A stretch of 64,000 nt of DNA from Sandaracinaceae bacterium (GTDB lineage Bacteria > Myxococcota_A > Polyangia > Polyangiales > Sandaracinaceae): NCBI GenBank assembly GCA_020633195.1, contig JACKEC010000019.1, positions 496,001 to 560,000 on the forward strand, given 5' to 3'. A model generated the notes under the pieces. It had not been told where the DNA came from. It ran no database searches and saw only the letters and a list, made by a program, of their open reading frames with translations. Each line of letters starts with the position of its first letter. The stretch's first letter is position 1. Below, piece after piece: positions 8,700 to 17,696 of this stretch. The translations under genes and the position numbers were made by a program.

Positions 8700-10907
8700 A
8701 TGAGCGCGTTCACGATCGACAAGCGCGACAACGGCGTGGCCGTGGTCACCATGGACCTGCCCGGCGAGAGCGTGAACACGCTGCGCGCGAGCTTCGGCCA
8801 GGAGTTCTCGGAGGTCTTCACGGACCTGCAGGACGACCCGAAGGTGAAGGCCGTCGTCTTCACGAGCGGCAAGGCCGACTTCCTCGTCGGGGCCGACGTC
8901 AAGATGCTCGAGTCCTGCCAGACGGCGGCCGAGGCGGCCGAGCTGAGCACCAACGCGCACCGGAACATGGCGCGCCTCGAGGGCTTCCGCGTCCCGGTGG
9001 TCGCGGCGATCCACGGCGCCTGCCTCGGCGGCGGCCTCGAGCTCGCGCTCGCGTGCCACGGCCGCGTCGCGTCCGAGTCCAAGCGCACCAAGCTCGGCCT
9101 CCCCGAGTGTCAGCTCGGCTTGCTCCCGGGCGCCGGCGGCACGCAGCGCCTGCCGCGCCTGATCGACATCCAGAGCGCGCTCGACCTGCTGCTCACCGGC
9201 AAGCAGGTGGACGCGAGGAAGGCCAAGAAGCTCGGCCTCGTCGACGAGGTCGTCCCGCAGGCGATCCTCGTCGAGGTCGCGGTGGAGCGCGCGCTCGCGC
9301 TCGCGTCGGGCGCACCCGAGAAGAAGAAGCACGACCTCAAGAGCGAGGTCCAGGAGTGGGCGCTCACCGAGAACCCGCTCGGCCGCAAGGTCGTCTTCGA
9401 CCAGGCCAAGAAGGCGCTCCTCGAGAAGACGCGCGGCAACTACCCGGCGCAGGAGCGCATCCTCGAGGTCGTGAAGACCGGCCTCGAGCGGGGCATGGAC
9501 AAGGGCCTCGCGGCGGAGGCGGAGGCGTTCGGCGAGCTCGTCGTGAGCCCGCAGGCCGCGTCGCTGATGAGCATCTTCTTCGCGACCACCGAGATGAAGA
9601 AGGACACGGGCGTCGACGATCCGACCGTGAAGGCCAAGAAGGTCGAGACCGTCGGGATGCTCGGCGCCGGCCTGATGGGCGCGGGCATCGCGTACGTCAC
9701 CGCGGATCGCGCCAAGCTCGCGGTGCGGCTCAAGGATCGCGACGCCGAGGGCGTCGGCCGCGGCCTCCAGTACGCGCGCGGCATCCTCGATCAGCGCGTG
9801 AAGCGGAAGCGCCTCACCAAGCTCGAGCGCGATCAGATCATGACGCGCGTCAGCGGCGCGGTGGACTACACCGGGTTCAACGAGATCCCCGTCGTCATCG
9901 AGGCCGTCTTCGAGGACCTCGGCCTCAAGCACCGCGTCCTGAAGGACGTCGAGGACGCCGGCCCCGCGGACGTGATCTTCGCGTCGAACACGAGCTCGCT
10001 CCCGATCACCAAGATCGCCGAGGGCAGCCGGCACCCCGAGACGGTGATCGGCATGCACTACTTCTCGCCCGTCGAGAAGATGCCGCTGCTCGAGATCATC
10101 GTGACCGAGAAGACGGCGGACTGGGTCACCGCGACCTGCGTCGAGCTCGGCAAGAAGCAGGGCAAGACGGTCATCGTCGTCAACGACGGCGTCGGCTTCT
10201 ACACCTCGCGCATCCTCGGCCCGCTGATGAACGAGGCGGCGTACGTGCTGAGCGAGGGCGTGAGCGTCGAGGACATCGACGGCGCGCTGATGGACTGGGG
10301 CTTCCCGGTCGGCCCGATCACCCTCCTCGACGAGGTCGGCATCGACGTCGCCGAGAAGGTCGGCCACATCGTCCACGAGGCGTTCGGCGATCGCATGACG
10401 CCGCCGCCGGGCTTCGAGAAGCTCATCGCCGACGGCCGCCAGGGCCGCAAGAACGGCAAGGGCTTCTACCTCTACGAGGGCAAGAAGAAGGGCGGCAAGC
10501 AGGTCGACCAGAGCGTCTACGGCGTGCTCGGGATCACCCCCAACAAGCGCCTGCCCAAGGACGAGATCGCCCAGCGCTGCGGCCTGCAATTCGTGAACGA
10601 GGCGATGCTCTGTTACGGCGAGGGCATCCTGCGCAGCGCCCGTGACGGCGACATCGGCGCCATCTTCGGCCTCGGCTTCCCGCCCTTCCGCGGCGGCCCC
10701 TTCCGCTACGTCGACGCCGTCGGCGCCAAGGAGATCGTCCGGCGCCTCAACCGCTTCCGCGACCGCCTCGGCAACCGCTTCGCGCCCGCGCCGGTCCTCG
10801 TCGACATGGCCAAGACCGGCAAGACGTTTTACGGCCGAGACCGCGTCGAGCCCGGCCAGCACACGAGCGAGCACATGGCCCGCCGCGCCGCCGGCGCCTC
10901 GGCCTAG
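8700..10907 (+). CDS. fadJ: Fatty oxidation complex alpha subunit: enoyl-CoA hydratase / 3-hydroxyacyl-CoA dehydrogenase
   Basis: The 735-residue multifunctional protein carries an N-terminal crotonase domain (oxyanion-hole region GACLGGGLE; acid/base candidates Glu114 and Glu136) that hydrates enoyl-CoA. The 3-hydroxyacyl-CoA dehydrogenase part has its NAD-binding motif GAGLMGAGIA near residue 320, the catalytic His453 (MHYFSPVEKMPL) and the C-terminal helical domain (GRKNGKGFYLYE; FGLGFPPFRGGPFRY). The length matches FadJ/FadB proteins. The start was placed at the ATG after the AGGAG located between fadI and this gene. It should work with FadI in the cytoplasm. Confidence 0.96.
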   Translation: MSAFTIDKRDNGVAVVTMDLPGESVNTLRASFGQEFSEVFTDLQDDPKVKAVVFTSGKADFLVGADVKMLESCQTAAEAAELSTNAHRNMARLEGFRVPVVAAIHGACLGGGLELALACHGRVASESKRTKLGLPECQLGLLPGAGGTQRLPRLIDIQSALDLLLTGKQVDARKAKKLGLVDEVVPQAILVEVAVERALALASGAPEKKKHDLKSEVQEWALTENPLGRKVVFDQAKKALLEKTRGNYPAQERILEVVKTGLERGMDKGLAAEAEAFGELVVSPQAASLMSIFFATTEMKKDTGVDDPTVKAKKVETVGMLGAGLMGAGIAYVTADRAKLAVRLKDRDAEGVGRGLQYARGILDQRVKRKRLTKLERDQIMTRVSGAVDYTGFNEIPVVIEAVFEDLGLKHRVLKDVEDAGPADVIFASNTSSLPITKIAEGSRHPETVIGMHYFSPVEKMPLLEIIVTEKTADWVTATCVELGKKQGKTVIVVNDGVGFYTSRILGPLMNEAAYVLSEGVSVEDIDGALMDWGFPVGPITLLDEVGIDVAEKVGHIVHEAFGDRMTPPPGFEKLIADGRQGRKNGKGFYLYEGKKKGGKQVDQSVYGVLGITPNKRLPKDEIAQRCGLQFVNEAMLCYGEGILRSARDGDIGAIFGLGFPPFRGGPFRYVDAVGAKEIVRRLNRFRDRLGNRFAPAPVLVDMAKTGKTFYGRDRVEPGQHTSEHMARRAAGASA

Positions 10908-10927
10908 CGTCCTCCGGCCCAACCCGC

Positions 10928-11000
10928 GGCCATGGGGACGCTCTTCGTCACTTTCGTCAGTTCGAAAGTGACGAAACTGACGAAGAGCGTCCCCATGGCC
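10928..11000. repeat. Long palindromic element after fadJ (GTCCCC-ended family), possible terminator or REP element
   Basis: The arms 10928-10950 and 10978-11000 are perfect 23-base reverse complements beginning GGCCATGGGGACG; pairing continues inward with few mismatches to a tiny loop, giving a palindrome of 73 bp. It lacks a T-tract, so it is not a classical intrinsic terminator. It shares its GGGGACG end and the CGAAAGT block with the elements at 12408, 62879 and 63024, arguing for a dispersed palindromic repeat family. Confidence 0.8.
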
Positions 11001-11032
11001 ACGCGTGGTACTCCGCGCCCGCGGAGGTCGTC

Positions 11033-12385
11033 ATGGGTTGGTGTCGAGGGGGACGGGAGATCGCGGTCGGCTCGCTGGTGATCGCTTGTTGGGCGGTCAC
11101 GTCCGAGGCGCGCGCGGGGAACGACGACGGGGTGCTGCTCGGCAACACAGCCGCGATGACCGCGGGCGCGGTCGTGGCCACGGTCGGGGACGGCAGCGCG
11201 GTCTGGTACAACCCGGCCGGGATCGCGGCGGCGGACCGCAACGCGGTCGACGTCAGCGGCAGCGCGTTCCAGCTCCGCATCATCGACCAGCCCCAGCTGA
11301 TCCGCTTCACCACGGGGGAGAGCGCCGACGGCAACGCGGTGGACCTGATCTCGATCCCGTCGGCCGTCACGGGCGTCCGTCGGCTCGATGACGGTGTCAA
11401 CCTGGCTTTCGGTATCTTCGTGCCCGAGCTACGTCAACGCAGCTTGTCGGCGCACCTCGAGCACCTCGACGGCGGCGTGGGGTCGCGACTCGATCTCGGC
11501 ATCCAGGAGCGGTCGCAGCGCTACCACGCCGGGGGAGCGCTCGGCGTGCGCATCGACAGGAATTTCCGCGTCGGGTTCAACGTCTTCGTGCGCTACCAGA
11601 CCCGGTCCTACGACGAGCAGCTCGGCGCCTACTACGAGGGCATGGACCTGCTCGTGCAGCAGCAGGCGCAGATCCGCGAGTCGCTCACCGCCATCGGCAT
11701 CGAGGGCGGCGCCGGCTTTCAGTGGACCCCGATCCCGGAGCTCGCCGTCGGCGTCTCCGTGCGCTCACCGGCGATGGAGTTCGCGTGGAACTACGCGGCG
11801 AGCAACGTCGCCAGCGAGGTGGTCCTCGACGACGTGGACCCGACGCTCGACAGCGCGGCCTACGATGCGCTCGTCGGCGACGAGTGGGCCTTCGGCGCCG
11901 AGGCGAGCTCCCCCCTGCGGGTCTGGCTCGGCGTCGCGCTCACCCTCGACCGCTTCTGGCTCTCGGCGGAGGTCGACCTCCAGCACCCGCTCGACAACCC
12001 CACCGTCGGCGTCGAGCGGGACTTCGTCTGGAACGCCCGCGTCGGCGCGCACTACGAGGTCGACGAGTCCGTCCGCGTCGGCGCCGGCCTCTTCACCGAC
12101 AACCGCACCCGCACCCGCATCCGCTACCTCGGCGAGGAGAACATGGACTACTACGGCGGCACCCTCGGCCTCGAGCTGCGCACCCCTCACCGCCTCGGCG
12201 AGGGCGAGGACGCCGACAGCCTGATCTTCTCCAGCACCTTCGCCCTGCGCTACGCCGTCGGCGTCGGCGAGGTCGTCGGCCTCTCCCTCGACCCGACCGT
12301 CGGCGAGCTCGCGAGCCCCGATCCCCTGCTCGCCTCGACCGTGCACGAGATCTCGCTCCACATCGGCTCGGCGCTGTTCTTCTGA
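11033..12385 (+). CDS. FadL/OMPP1-family outer-membrane protein (long-chain fatty acid transporter-like)
   Basis: The 450-residue protein has a signal peptide (to about residue 28, SEARAGND) and then the family's N-terminal signature with VGDGSAVWYNPAGIAAAD, matching the DAS/A-x-x-NPAG pattern of FadL/OMPP1 porins. Alternating amphipathic strands continue to the C-terminus, which ends in an aromatic residue (SALFF), as expected for a BAM-assembled barrel. Family members move hydrophobic molecules across the outer membrane; the fadI-fadJ operon just upstream suggests fatty acids. A palindromic element separates it from fadJ, so it may have its own transcript. Confidence 0.87.
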   Translation: MGWCRGGREIAVGSLVIACWAVTSEARAGNDDGVLLGNTAAMTAGAVVATVGDGSAVWYNPAGIAAADRNAVDVSGSAFQLRIIDQPQLIRFTTGESADGNAVDLISIPSAVTGVRRLDDGVNLAFGIFVPELRQRSLSAHLEHLDGGVGSRLDLGIQERSQRYHAGGALGVRIDRNFRVGFNVFVRYQTRSYDEQLGAYYEGMDLLVQQQAQIRESLTAIGIEGGAGFQWTPIPELAVGVSVRSPAMEFAWNYAASNVASEVVLDDVDPTLDSAAYDALVGDEWAFGAEASSPLRVWLGVALTLDRFWLSAEVDLQHPLDNPTVGVERDFVWNARVGAHYEVDESVRVGAGLFTDNRTRTRIRYLGEENMDYYGGTLGLELRTPHRLGEGEDADSLIFSSTFALRYAVGVGEVVGLSLDPTVGELASPDPLLASTVHEISLHIGSALFF

Positions 12386-12407
12386 GCTTCCCCGGTCTCG
12401 ACAACAC

Positions 12408-12475
12408 CGGGGACGATCTTCTTCAATTTCTTCATTCGGCTTTCGAGATGAAGAAAGTGAAGAGGATCGTCCCCG
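12408..12475. repeat. Palindromic element between convergent genes, second member of the GTCCCC-ended family
   Basis: Arms of 28 bases (12408-12435 and 12448-12475) are reverse complements with two mismatches, around a 12-base loop. The ends read CGGGGACGATC and GATCGTCCCCG. It lies between the stops of the FadL-type gene and the MFS gene, where it could end transcription in both directions, but its similarity to the element at 10928 indicates a mobile or REP-like origin. Confidence 0.8.
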
Positions 12476-12483
12476 AGGCATGA

Positions 12484-14343
12484 TCAGTGGCCGCCCTTGC
12501 CCTTGGGCTTGGCGTTCCAGATGCGCGTCGTGAGCAGGAAGCCGACGATGGCGAACGGCACGAGGAACCACGGCCAGTAGGCCCAGTCCTGGGTCGTGAG
12601 GTAGCCGAGCGAGAACGACTGCAGCGCGGTCCCGAGGTAGACGAAGCCGTCGATCACGCCGACCGCGGTGCCCGCGCCCTTGCGGCCGCCGAAGTCCATC
12701 GTCGCGGTGCCCGACAACAAGCCGTGCGTCCCGATGACGCAGAGGCTCATCAGGAACACGATCAGGCCCAGGACCCACGGCGGCAGCGGCAGCTCCGGGC
12801 GGGCGTCGAGGAGGCGGACGTCGCCCGCGCGCTGCGTCGCCGCCGGATCGGGGAGGGTGACCTCGACGCGCTCGCCGCCGCGCTCGATCACCGCGGGCAG
12901 CCCCCGCGCGTCGTCGACGGGCGGGCGCTCCGCGAGGCCGCCGCTCGTCGAGCAGATGCACTCCTCGGGGTTCCAGCGCGAGCTGCGGCAGGTCGGCTCC
13001 CAGCACACGACCGCGGCGCGGACCTCGGCCCAGCCGTCGATGTCCTCGACACCGGCGATCGCGACGATGCGGTCCCCGACCTCGAGGCCGCTCCCGTCAC
13101 CGGTCGCCATCACGACGTTGGTGGGCGGCGAGAGGCTGAAGCCCATCGCGATGGTGAGCAGCACGAGCAGGCCGTAGAGCCCGGCGGCGGCGGGGCCGCG
13201 GCGGCTCTGGAAGAACAGGTCCGAGACCCAGCCCGCGACGTTGCCACCGACGACGCCCGCGATGAAGAGGAGGCCTCCCCAGCCGCCCTGCACGAACGGC
13301 GCGAGGAACGCGAGCGCGCCGAAGATCACGAGGTAGCCGCGCCGCGCGCCCTTCGCCCACTTCGCGGCGATCCCGAAGCTCACCATCGCCACGAGGAAGC
13401 AGCCGCCGAGGATCCAGAGGTTGTCCCACGAGCCGCGGCGGAGCATGTGGTCCGTGGGGAGGACCCAGATCTCCTTCGTGTAGATGTCGAACCAGTGCAT
13501 CACCCCGTTGCGCAGGACGCCGGTGCACAGCTCGATGAACGCGACCGTCATGATGATCGGGTTCGTGAAGATCCGCTTGAACAGCTCGAGCGCGGGGACG
13601 GGCGCGTCGCCCTCGTCGCCGCTCGACGCGTCGCCGCAGTCGAAGTCCTCGTGGCCCGCGCCGCTCGGGCGATCGCGCAGCAGGAAGAACTCGATCACGA
13701 GGAGCACGAGGAGCATCAGCGCGGGCACCGCGAAGACGACCCACGCGCGCGCCTCGCTCGGCGTGTCCGCGCCCATCCACCACTCGGCCGCGTCGAGGAG
13801 CCAGCCGTTGACGGTGAACGCGAGGAAGATCCCGCTCGAGATCATCGTGCCGAAGATCCCCGAGAAGCCGCCGCGCTCGCTGACGTGGAACCAGCTCGCG
13901 TTGACCTTGACGATCGAGACCGCGCCGTAGCTCTGGAAGTACATGTTCACGGCGTAGAGCCCGCTGAACACGGCCAAGAGCGGCGCCTCGGCGGCGTGGC
14001 CGGACGCGATCACCCAGTGGAGGTAGGCACCCATCGCGGCGTTCGCGACGAACGCGCCCGCGACCCCGATGAGCATCCCCTTGCGGCCGCCGATGCGGTC
14101 GACGAGCGGGCCGTTGAGCAGGAACGCGAGCGCGTACGTGACGGTCCCGACGCCGAAGATGATCCCGAAGTCTTCCTTCGTCATCAGCGGGCCGAGCGAG
14201 CCCTTGGCGACCGTCAGGTTGTAGCGCCCCATATAGAGGAGCGCGTAGGCGATGCCGAGCGGGAACCAGTTGAGGAACCGGCGGGCCCGGAAGGCCTGCG
14301 AGTGAGTCACCGCGGGCTCGGAGGACGGGCTCGATGAGGCCAT
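12484..14343 (-). CDS. MFS transporter of the organophosphate antiporter type with a PDZ-like insertion
   Basis: The 619-residue protein has about 12 membrane segments and the opening of GlpT/UhpT-type carriers (RRFLNWFPLGIAYALLYMGRYNL; GPLVDRIGGRKGMLIG between helices 2 and 3). These carriers are usually near 450 residues; here about 120 extra residues lie between two late helices. The insert starts with GDGSGLEVGDRIVAIAGVED, the typical look of a PDZ carboxylate loop region, and continues with several cysteines (CWEPTC, CICSTSGG). The transported solute is unknown; phosphorylated sugars or glycerol phosphate are family precedents. The ATG follows the HAD gene's TGA by one base, so the two are translationally coupled. 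Confidence 0.87.
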   Translation of the reverse strand: MASSSPSSEPAVTHSQAFRARRFLNWFPLGIAYALLYMGRYNLTVAKGSLGPLMTKEDFGIIFGVGTVTYALAFLLNGPLVDRIGGRKGMLIGVAGAFVANAAMGAYLHWVIASGHAAEAPLLAVFSGLYAVNMYFQSYGAVSIVKVNASWFHVSERGGFSGIFGTMISSGIFLAFTVNGWLLDAAEWWMGADTPSEARAWVVFAVPALMLLVLLVIEFFLLRDRPSGAGHEDFDCGDASSGDEGDAPVPALELFKRIFTNPIIMTVAFIELCTGVLRNGVMHWFDIYTKEIWVLPTDHMLRRGSWDNLWILGGCFLVAMVSFGIAAKWAKGARRGYLVIFGALAFLAPFVQGGWGGLLFIAGVVGGNVAGWVSDLFFQSRRGPAAAGLYGLLVLLTIAMGFSLSPPTNVVMATGDGSGLEVGDRIVAIAGVEDIDGWAEVRAAVVCWEPTCRSSRWNPEECICSTSGGLAERPPVDDARGLPAVIERGGERVEVTLPDPAATQRAGDVRLLDARPELPLPPWVLGLIVFLMSLCVIGTHGLLSGTATMDFGGRKGAGTAVGVIDGFVYLGTALQSFSLGYLTTQDWAYWPWFLVPFAIVGFLLTTRIWNAKPKGKGGH

Positions 14344-14344
14344 G

Positions 14345-15082
14345 TCAGTGGGTCCGGAAGTCCGCGATGACCTGGACGCCGGGCACCGGGTTCGGCGCGC
14401 CCGGGACCTTCTGGGTCTCGAGCTGCACCACGGTCGCCTCGGGGAACAGGGACGCGGCCAGGTTGCAGTTGGCCGGCTCGTTGTCGAAGAACGCGGTCAC
14501 CTCGCCGACCCTCGAGAGGGTGGGCAGCGCGCCGCGCTTGAACGCCTCGTCGTGCATGTGCTCGTCGGGCTTGAGGATCAGCTCGGTGCCGGCGACGGCG
14601 ATCGGGAAGCCCTCGTCGCGCAGCTTGGCGACCGTGCCGACGAGCATCCCCGGGATGTCGCGGCCGGTGAGGTAGCAGACGACGGCGCCGCGGGCGTAGC
14701 ACTCGCGGACGTACTCGGGGGCTCCTTCGAGGGGCACGTCACAGGCGATGTACTCGTCCCGGAAGAAGCGCTCGTGCCAATACTGGGTGATGTTCTTGAC
14801 GACGTCGGCCCGGTAGATGTTGCAGGCCTTGAGCGTGTCGGTGAGCAGGTAGTGCACCTTGTCGAGCTCGAGGCCGAGGAGCGCGTTGGCGATCTCCGGA
14901 TCCTCGTCGGCGACCTCCTCGCGCAGCTCGTGGAGGATCTCCAGGGTGCGCGGCCGGTTGTCGAAGAGGGTGGCGTCGAGGTCGAAGACGATGACGGGCG
15001 CGATCCCCGAGCTTCGCTCTTCGATACCAGCGAGGACCTGGCTCAGGACGTCGAGCTGATGAGGGAGCGGGGGGGGACGCAC
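14345..15082 (-). CDS. HAD-superfamily hydrolase
   Basis: The product is about 245 residues from a GTG chosen because conserved-looking sequence begins there; an ATG at 15208 is an alternative. Motif I is VFDLDATLFDN (DxDxT with the nucleophilic Asp), motif II is the Thr in YLTGRD, a Lys lies in EAFKRGAL, and motif IV is FFDNEPANC, so the phosphatase chemistry is intact. The substrate is unknown. One base separates its stop from the start of the MFS carrier, so a role in hydrolysing the imported or precursor phospho-compound is plausible but inferred. Confidence 0.85.
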   Translation of the reverse strand: MRPPPLPHQLDVLSQVLAGIEERSSGIAPVIVFDLDATLFDNRPRTLEILHELREEVADEDPEIANALLGLELDKVHYLLTDTLKACNIYRADVVKNITQYWHERFFRDEYIACDVPLEGAPEYVRECYARGAVVCYLTGRDIPGMLVGTVAKLRDEGFPIAVAGTELILKPDEHMHDEAFKRGALPTLSRVGEVTAFFDNEPANCNLAASLFPEATVVQLETQKVPGAPNPVPGVQVIADFRTH

Positions 15083-15325
15083 GGCGCGAGGATGAAACGG
15101 AAGCGGGGCTCCGTGCAACTGGCCAGGGGTGCGCGACGAGACGGAGCCGAGTCGGGAATTCGCGAACCCTTCCCGGGGATTGCGGAGGGCGGCGATGATC
15201 CCTATCATCGAGGCGCCCGCCAGGGAATGCGCGGGCCCCTTCAACGGTCTTGGACGCGGCTTGACACTCGAATCGCACGATCCCGTGACGAGGCTCGCGG
15301 CCGAGAACGTGCTCCCCTACCGCCG

Positions 15326-15823
15326 ATGACCGAAGAGCTACGCGACAGCACCCTACCGCCGGAACGAGCACGGGACGTGCCGGTCTCCGAGCGACGCAAG
15401 CTCGCGCGGGCCCGGCGCGCCGTGGCCACGATCCCGCCCGTCCGCGTCCGCGGCGTGCTGGTGGTGGAGGACGATCCCGATCTGCAGTGGCGGCTCGCCC
15501 GCATGCTGACGGTGCGCGGTAACCGGGTCGTCGGGACGAGCTCGGCCGAGGGCGCCCTCGAGCTGATCCGGCAGTGGCCGGTCGACCTGGTCCTCGTCGA
15601 CGACACCCTGCCGGGGATGACCGGCGTCGAGCTGGCGCGGATCCTGGGTGAGGAGTACCCGGAGACCGCGGTGGTGCTGATGTCGAGCGACGAGCAGGGC
15701 GGGCAGAGCGCGATGGCCGCGCGGCTCGCCGGAGCGGTGGCGACGATCACCAAGCCCTTCCGGCCCGAGGCGCTGCTCGAGCTGCTGCGCTCGTTCCCGA
15801 AGGGTGAGCCCGAGCTCGCCTGA
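15326..15823 (+). CDS. Single-domain response regulator (CheY-like receiver)
   Basis: The 165-residue protein is an N-terminal tail of ~42 residues plus one receiver domain. Acidic residues EDD (48-50) bind metal, Asp92 in VLVDDTLPGMTG is the phospho-acceptor, Ser in LMSSDE is the switch residue and the conserved Lys is in TITKPF. There is no output domain, so it should signal through protein contacts. No histidine kinase is nearby. Its last 20 bases overlap the S55 peptidase gene downstream, implying one transcript. Confidence 0.9.
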   Translation: MTEELRDSTLPPERARDVPVSERRKLARARRAVATIPPVRVRGVLVVEDDPDLQWRLARMLTVRGNRVVGTSSAEGALELIRQWPVDLVLVDDTLPGMTGVELARILGEEYPETAVVLMSSDEQGGQSAMAARLAGAVATITKPFRPEALLELLRSFPKGEPELA

Positions 15824-17696
15824 GGCTCAGCCCTTGCGCGTCCGACACGGCTTCGTCGTCTCGGTCTTCGCCGGCCTGCTGGTCTCGGCGGTGGCCCTCG
15901 GTCAGGTGCGCAGCGCCCCCGCGGGGGTGATCCCCGTCTCGGAGATCACGCCGGGGATGCGGGGCTACGGCCTCACCGTGTTCCAGGGCACCGAGCCCGA
16001 GCGCTTCGACGTCGAGGTCATCGACGTCCTCCACAACTTCCGGCCCGACCAGGACCTGATCCTGATCCGGACCCCGCACCCGCTCCTCGATCGCGCGCAC
16101 GTCGTCGCCGGGATGAGCGGCAGCCCCATCTACCTCGATGGTCGGCTCGCTGGCGCCTACGCGTACGGCTGGCCGTTCAGCTCCGACGCGGTGGCGGGCG
16201 TCACCCCGGCGGCGCCGATGCTCACCGAGATGCGGCGCCCCGTCCGGCCCGATCCCTTCGCGGGCACCGGCCCGCTCGCCGCCCGCCGACCCGCGCGCGC
16301 GGCCGGCCCGCACCTCGCCGGGCTCCCCGCGTATCGCGGCGACACCCCGGTCGACGCGACGACCGCGCTCGCCGCGCACACCGCGCGCCTCGGCGCGGTG
16401 CGAGCGCCCGACGGCGCCACGCTCCGCCCCGCGGCCACCCCGCTCTTGCTCGGCGGCTTCGACGACGCGGTCGTCCGGATGCTCGACGCGCAGCTCGAGC
16501 CCCTCGGGCTGATGACGCTCCAGGCGGGCGGCGCCGGCGAGCGCACGCCGCCCCCGAACGCGCCCACGCGCTACGTCGACGGCGGCGCGGTGGGTGTCCA
16601 GGTCGTCCGCGGCGACATCGCGTCCACGGCGGTCGGCACCGTCACCCACGTCGAGGGCGCGCGCGCCGTCGCGTTCGGCCACCCCATGATCGGCGCCGGC
16701 CAGACGAGCCTGCCGACCGCGCTCGTCCGCGTCCTCCACATCCTCGTCAGCGAGAACCGCTCCTTCAAGATCAGCGAGCCGGTCCGCCCGCTCGGCACCC
16801 TCGTCCACGACCGCCAGTCGGGCGTCGTCGTCGACAGCGGCACCCGCGCGGTGACCGTGCCGGTGCGGCTCCGCATCCGCGGCGTCGAGGGCGCGCCCCG
16901 CACCGAGTGGAACTTCGAGGTCGCGAGCCACCGGGTGTTGACGCCGGTGATCATGAACGCGGCGATCCTCAACGCGCTGACGGCCACCGCCTCGGACAGC
17001 GCCGACGTCATGTACACCGCGTCGAGCCGCGTCTGGGTCGAGGGCCGCAGCGAGCCCGTCACGATCGCCGACGAGGGCTACAGCCGCCTCGGCGCGGCGA
17101 ACCCCCTCGCGCTCTCGGGCCTCCGGCTCTTCCAGGTCATGGAGGCCATCTACGGCAACGGCTTCGAGGTCGCGCGCGCCGACCACGTGGAGGTCGACCT
17201 CGACGTCCGCTTCGCGCGGGAGACCGTGTCGATCCTCGACGCGTCCGTGCCCGCCGACGAGGTCGACCCCGGCAGCACCGTGCCTGTGCGCGTGGTGCTC
17301 CGCCGCTTCGGCCAGGACGAAGAGGTCCGCGTCGTCCCCGTGCGCATCCCCGAGAGCCTCGCGGGCGAGAGCGTCCGCATCGATCTCCAGCCGGGCCCGT
17401 CGGCGACGATCGAGCACGTGCAGGCGCGGAGCCTCGACGAGCTCTTCACCTCGATCGGCGAGCGCTACCCGACCACCTCGATGGTCGTCACCGTCGCGAC
17501 TCCGTCGCGCGGTCTCCGCTTCCCCGGGCACGTCGTGCGGCACCTGCCGCGCTCGGCGCTCGACTCGCTCCAGCTCACGAACGACGCCGACCGCGCGCGG
17601 CCCTTCATCACCTACGACCGCCACGAGGTGGGGCTCGGCAACGTGGTGAGCGGCGGCGCGCGCATCGAGCTCACCGTCCGGAGGACGCCGCGTTGA
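15804..17696 (+). CDS. SpoIVB peptidase S55-domain protein, exported
   Basis: The 630-residue protein starts at a GTG inside the response-regulator gene, with a TTG at 15834 as an alternative just before the hydrophobic signal segment (residues ~14-37). The family hallmark GMSGSPIYLDGRLAGA lies at residues 103-118, preceded by the GVIPVSEITPGMRGYGLTVF opening, and the second hallmark AVAFGHPMIGAG is near 290. S55 peptidases are serine proteases first described in Bacillus spore signalling; in myxobacteria such proteins are exported and of unknown target. The C-terminal third looks like beta-rich domains. It ends in a TTGA overlap with the next gene. Confidence 0.85.
   Translation: MSPSSPEAQPLRVRHGFVVSVFAGLLVSAVALGQVRSAPAGVIPVSEITPGMRGYGLTVFQGTEPERFDVEVIDVLHNFRPDQDLILIRTPHPLLDRAHVVAGMSGSPIYLDGRLAGAYAYGWPFSSDAVAGVTPAAPMLTEMRRPVRPDPFAGTGPLAARRPARAAGPHLAGLPAYRGDTPVDATTALAAHTARLGAVRAPDGATLRPAATPLLLGGFDDAVVRMLDAQLEPLGLMTLQAGGAGERTPPPNAPTRYVDGGAVGVQVVRGDIASTAVGTVTHVEGARAVAFGHPMIGAGQTSLPTALVRVLHILVSENRSFKISEPVRPLGTLVHDRQSGVVVDSGTRAVTVPVRLRIRGVEGAPRTEWNFEVASHRVLTPVIMNAAILNALTATASDSADVMYTASSRVWVEGRSEPVTIADEGYSRLGAANPLALSGLRLFQVMEAIYGNGFEVARADHVEVDLDVRFARETVSILDASVPADEVDPGSTVPVRVVLRRFGQDEEVRVVPVRIPESLAGESVRIDLQPGPSATIEHVQARSLDELFTSIGERYPTTSMVVTVATPSRGLRFPGHVVRHLPRSALDSLQLTNDADRARPFITYDRHEVGLGNVVSGGARIELTVRRTPR

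Noticed and set aside
8337..10922. 861-codon minus-strand frame over fadI-fadJ
   Set aside because: It mirrors the codon bias of the real fad genes; no motif or start signal.
10928..11000. Classical rho-independent terminator of fadIJ
   Set aside because: Strong stem but no T-run after it, and relatives of the sequence occur elsewhere, so it was listed as a repeat.
15261..15289. TTGACA before the response regulator as promoter
   Set aside because: No acceptable -10 at any usual spacing, so not listed as a feature.
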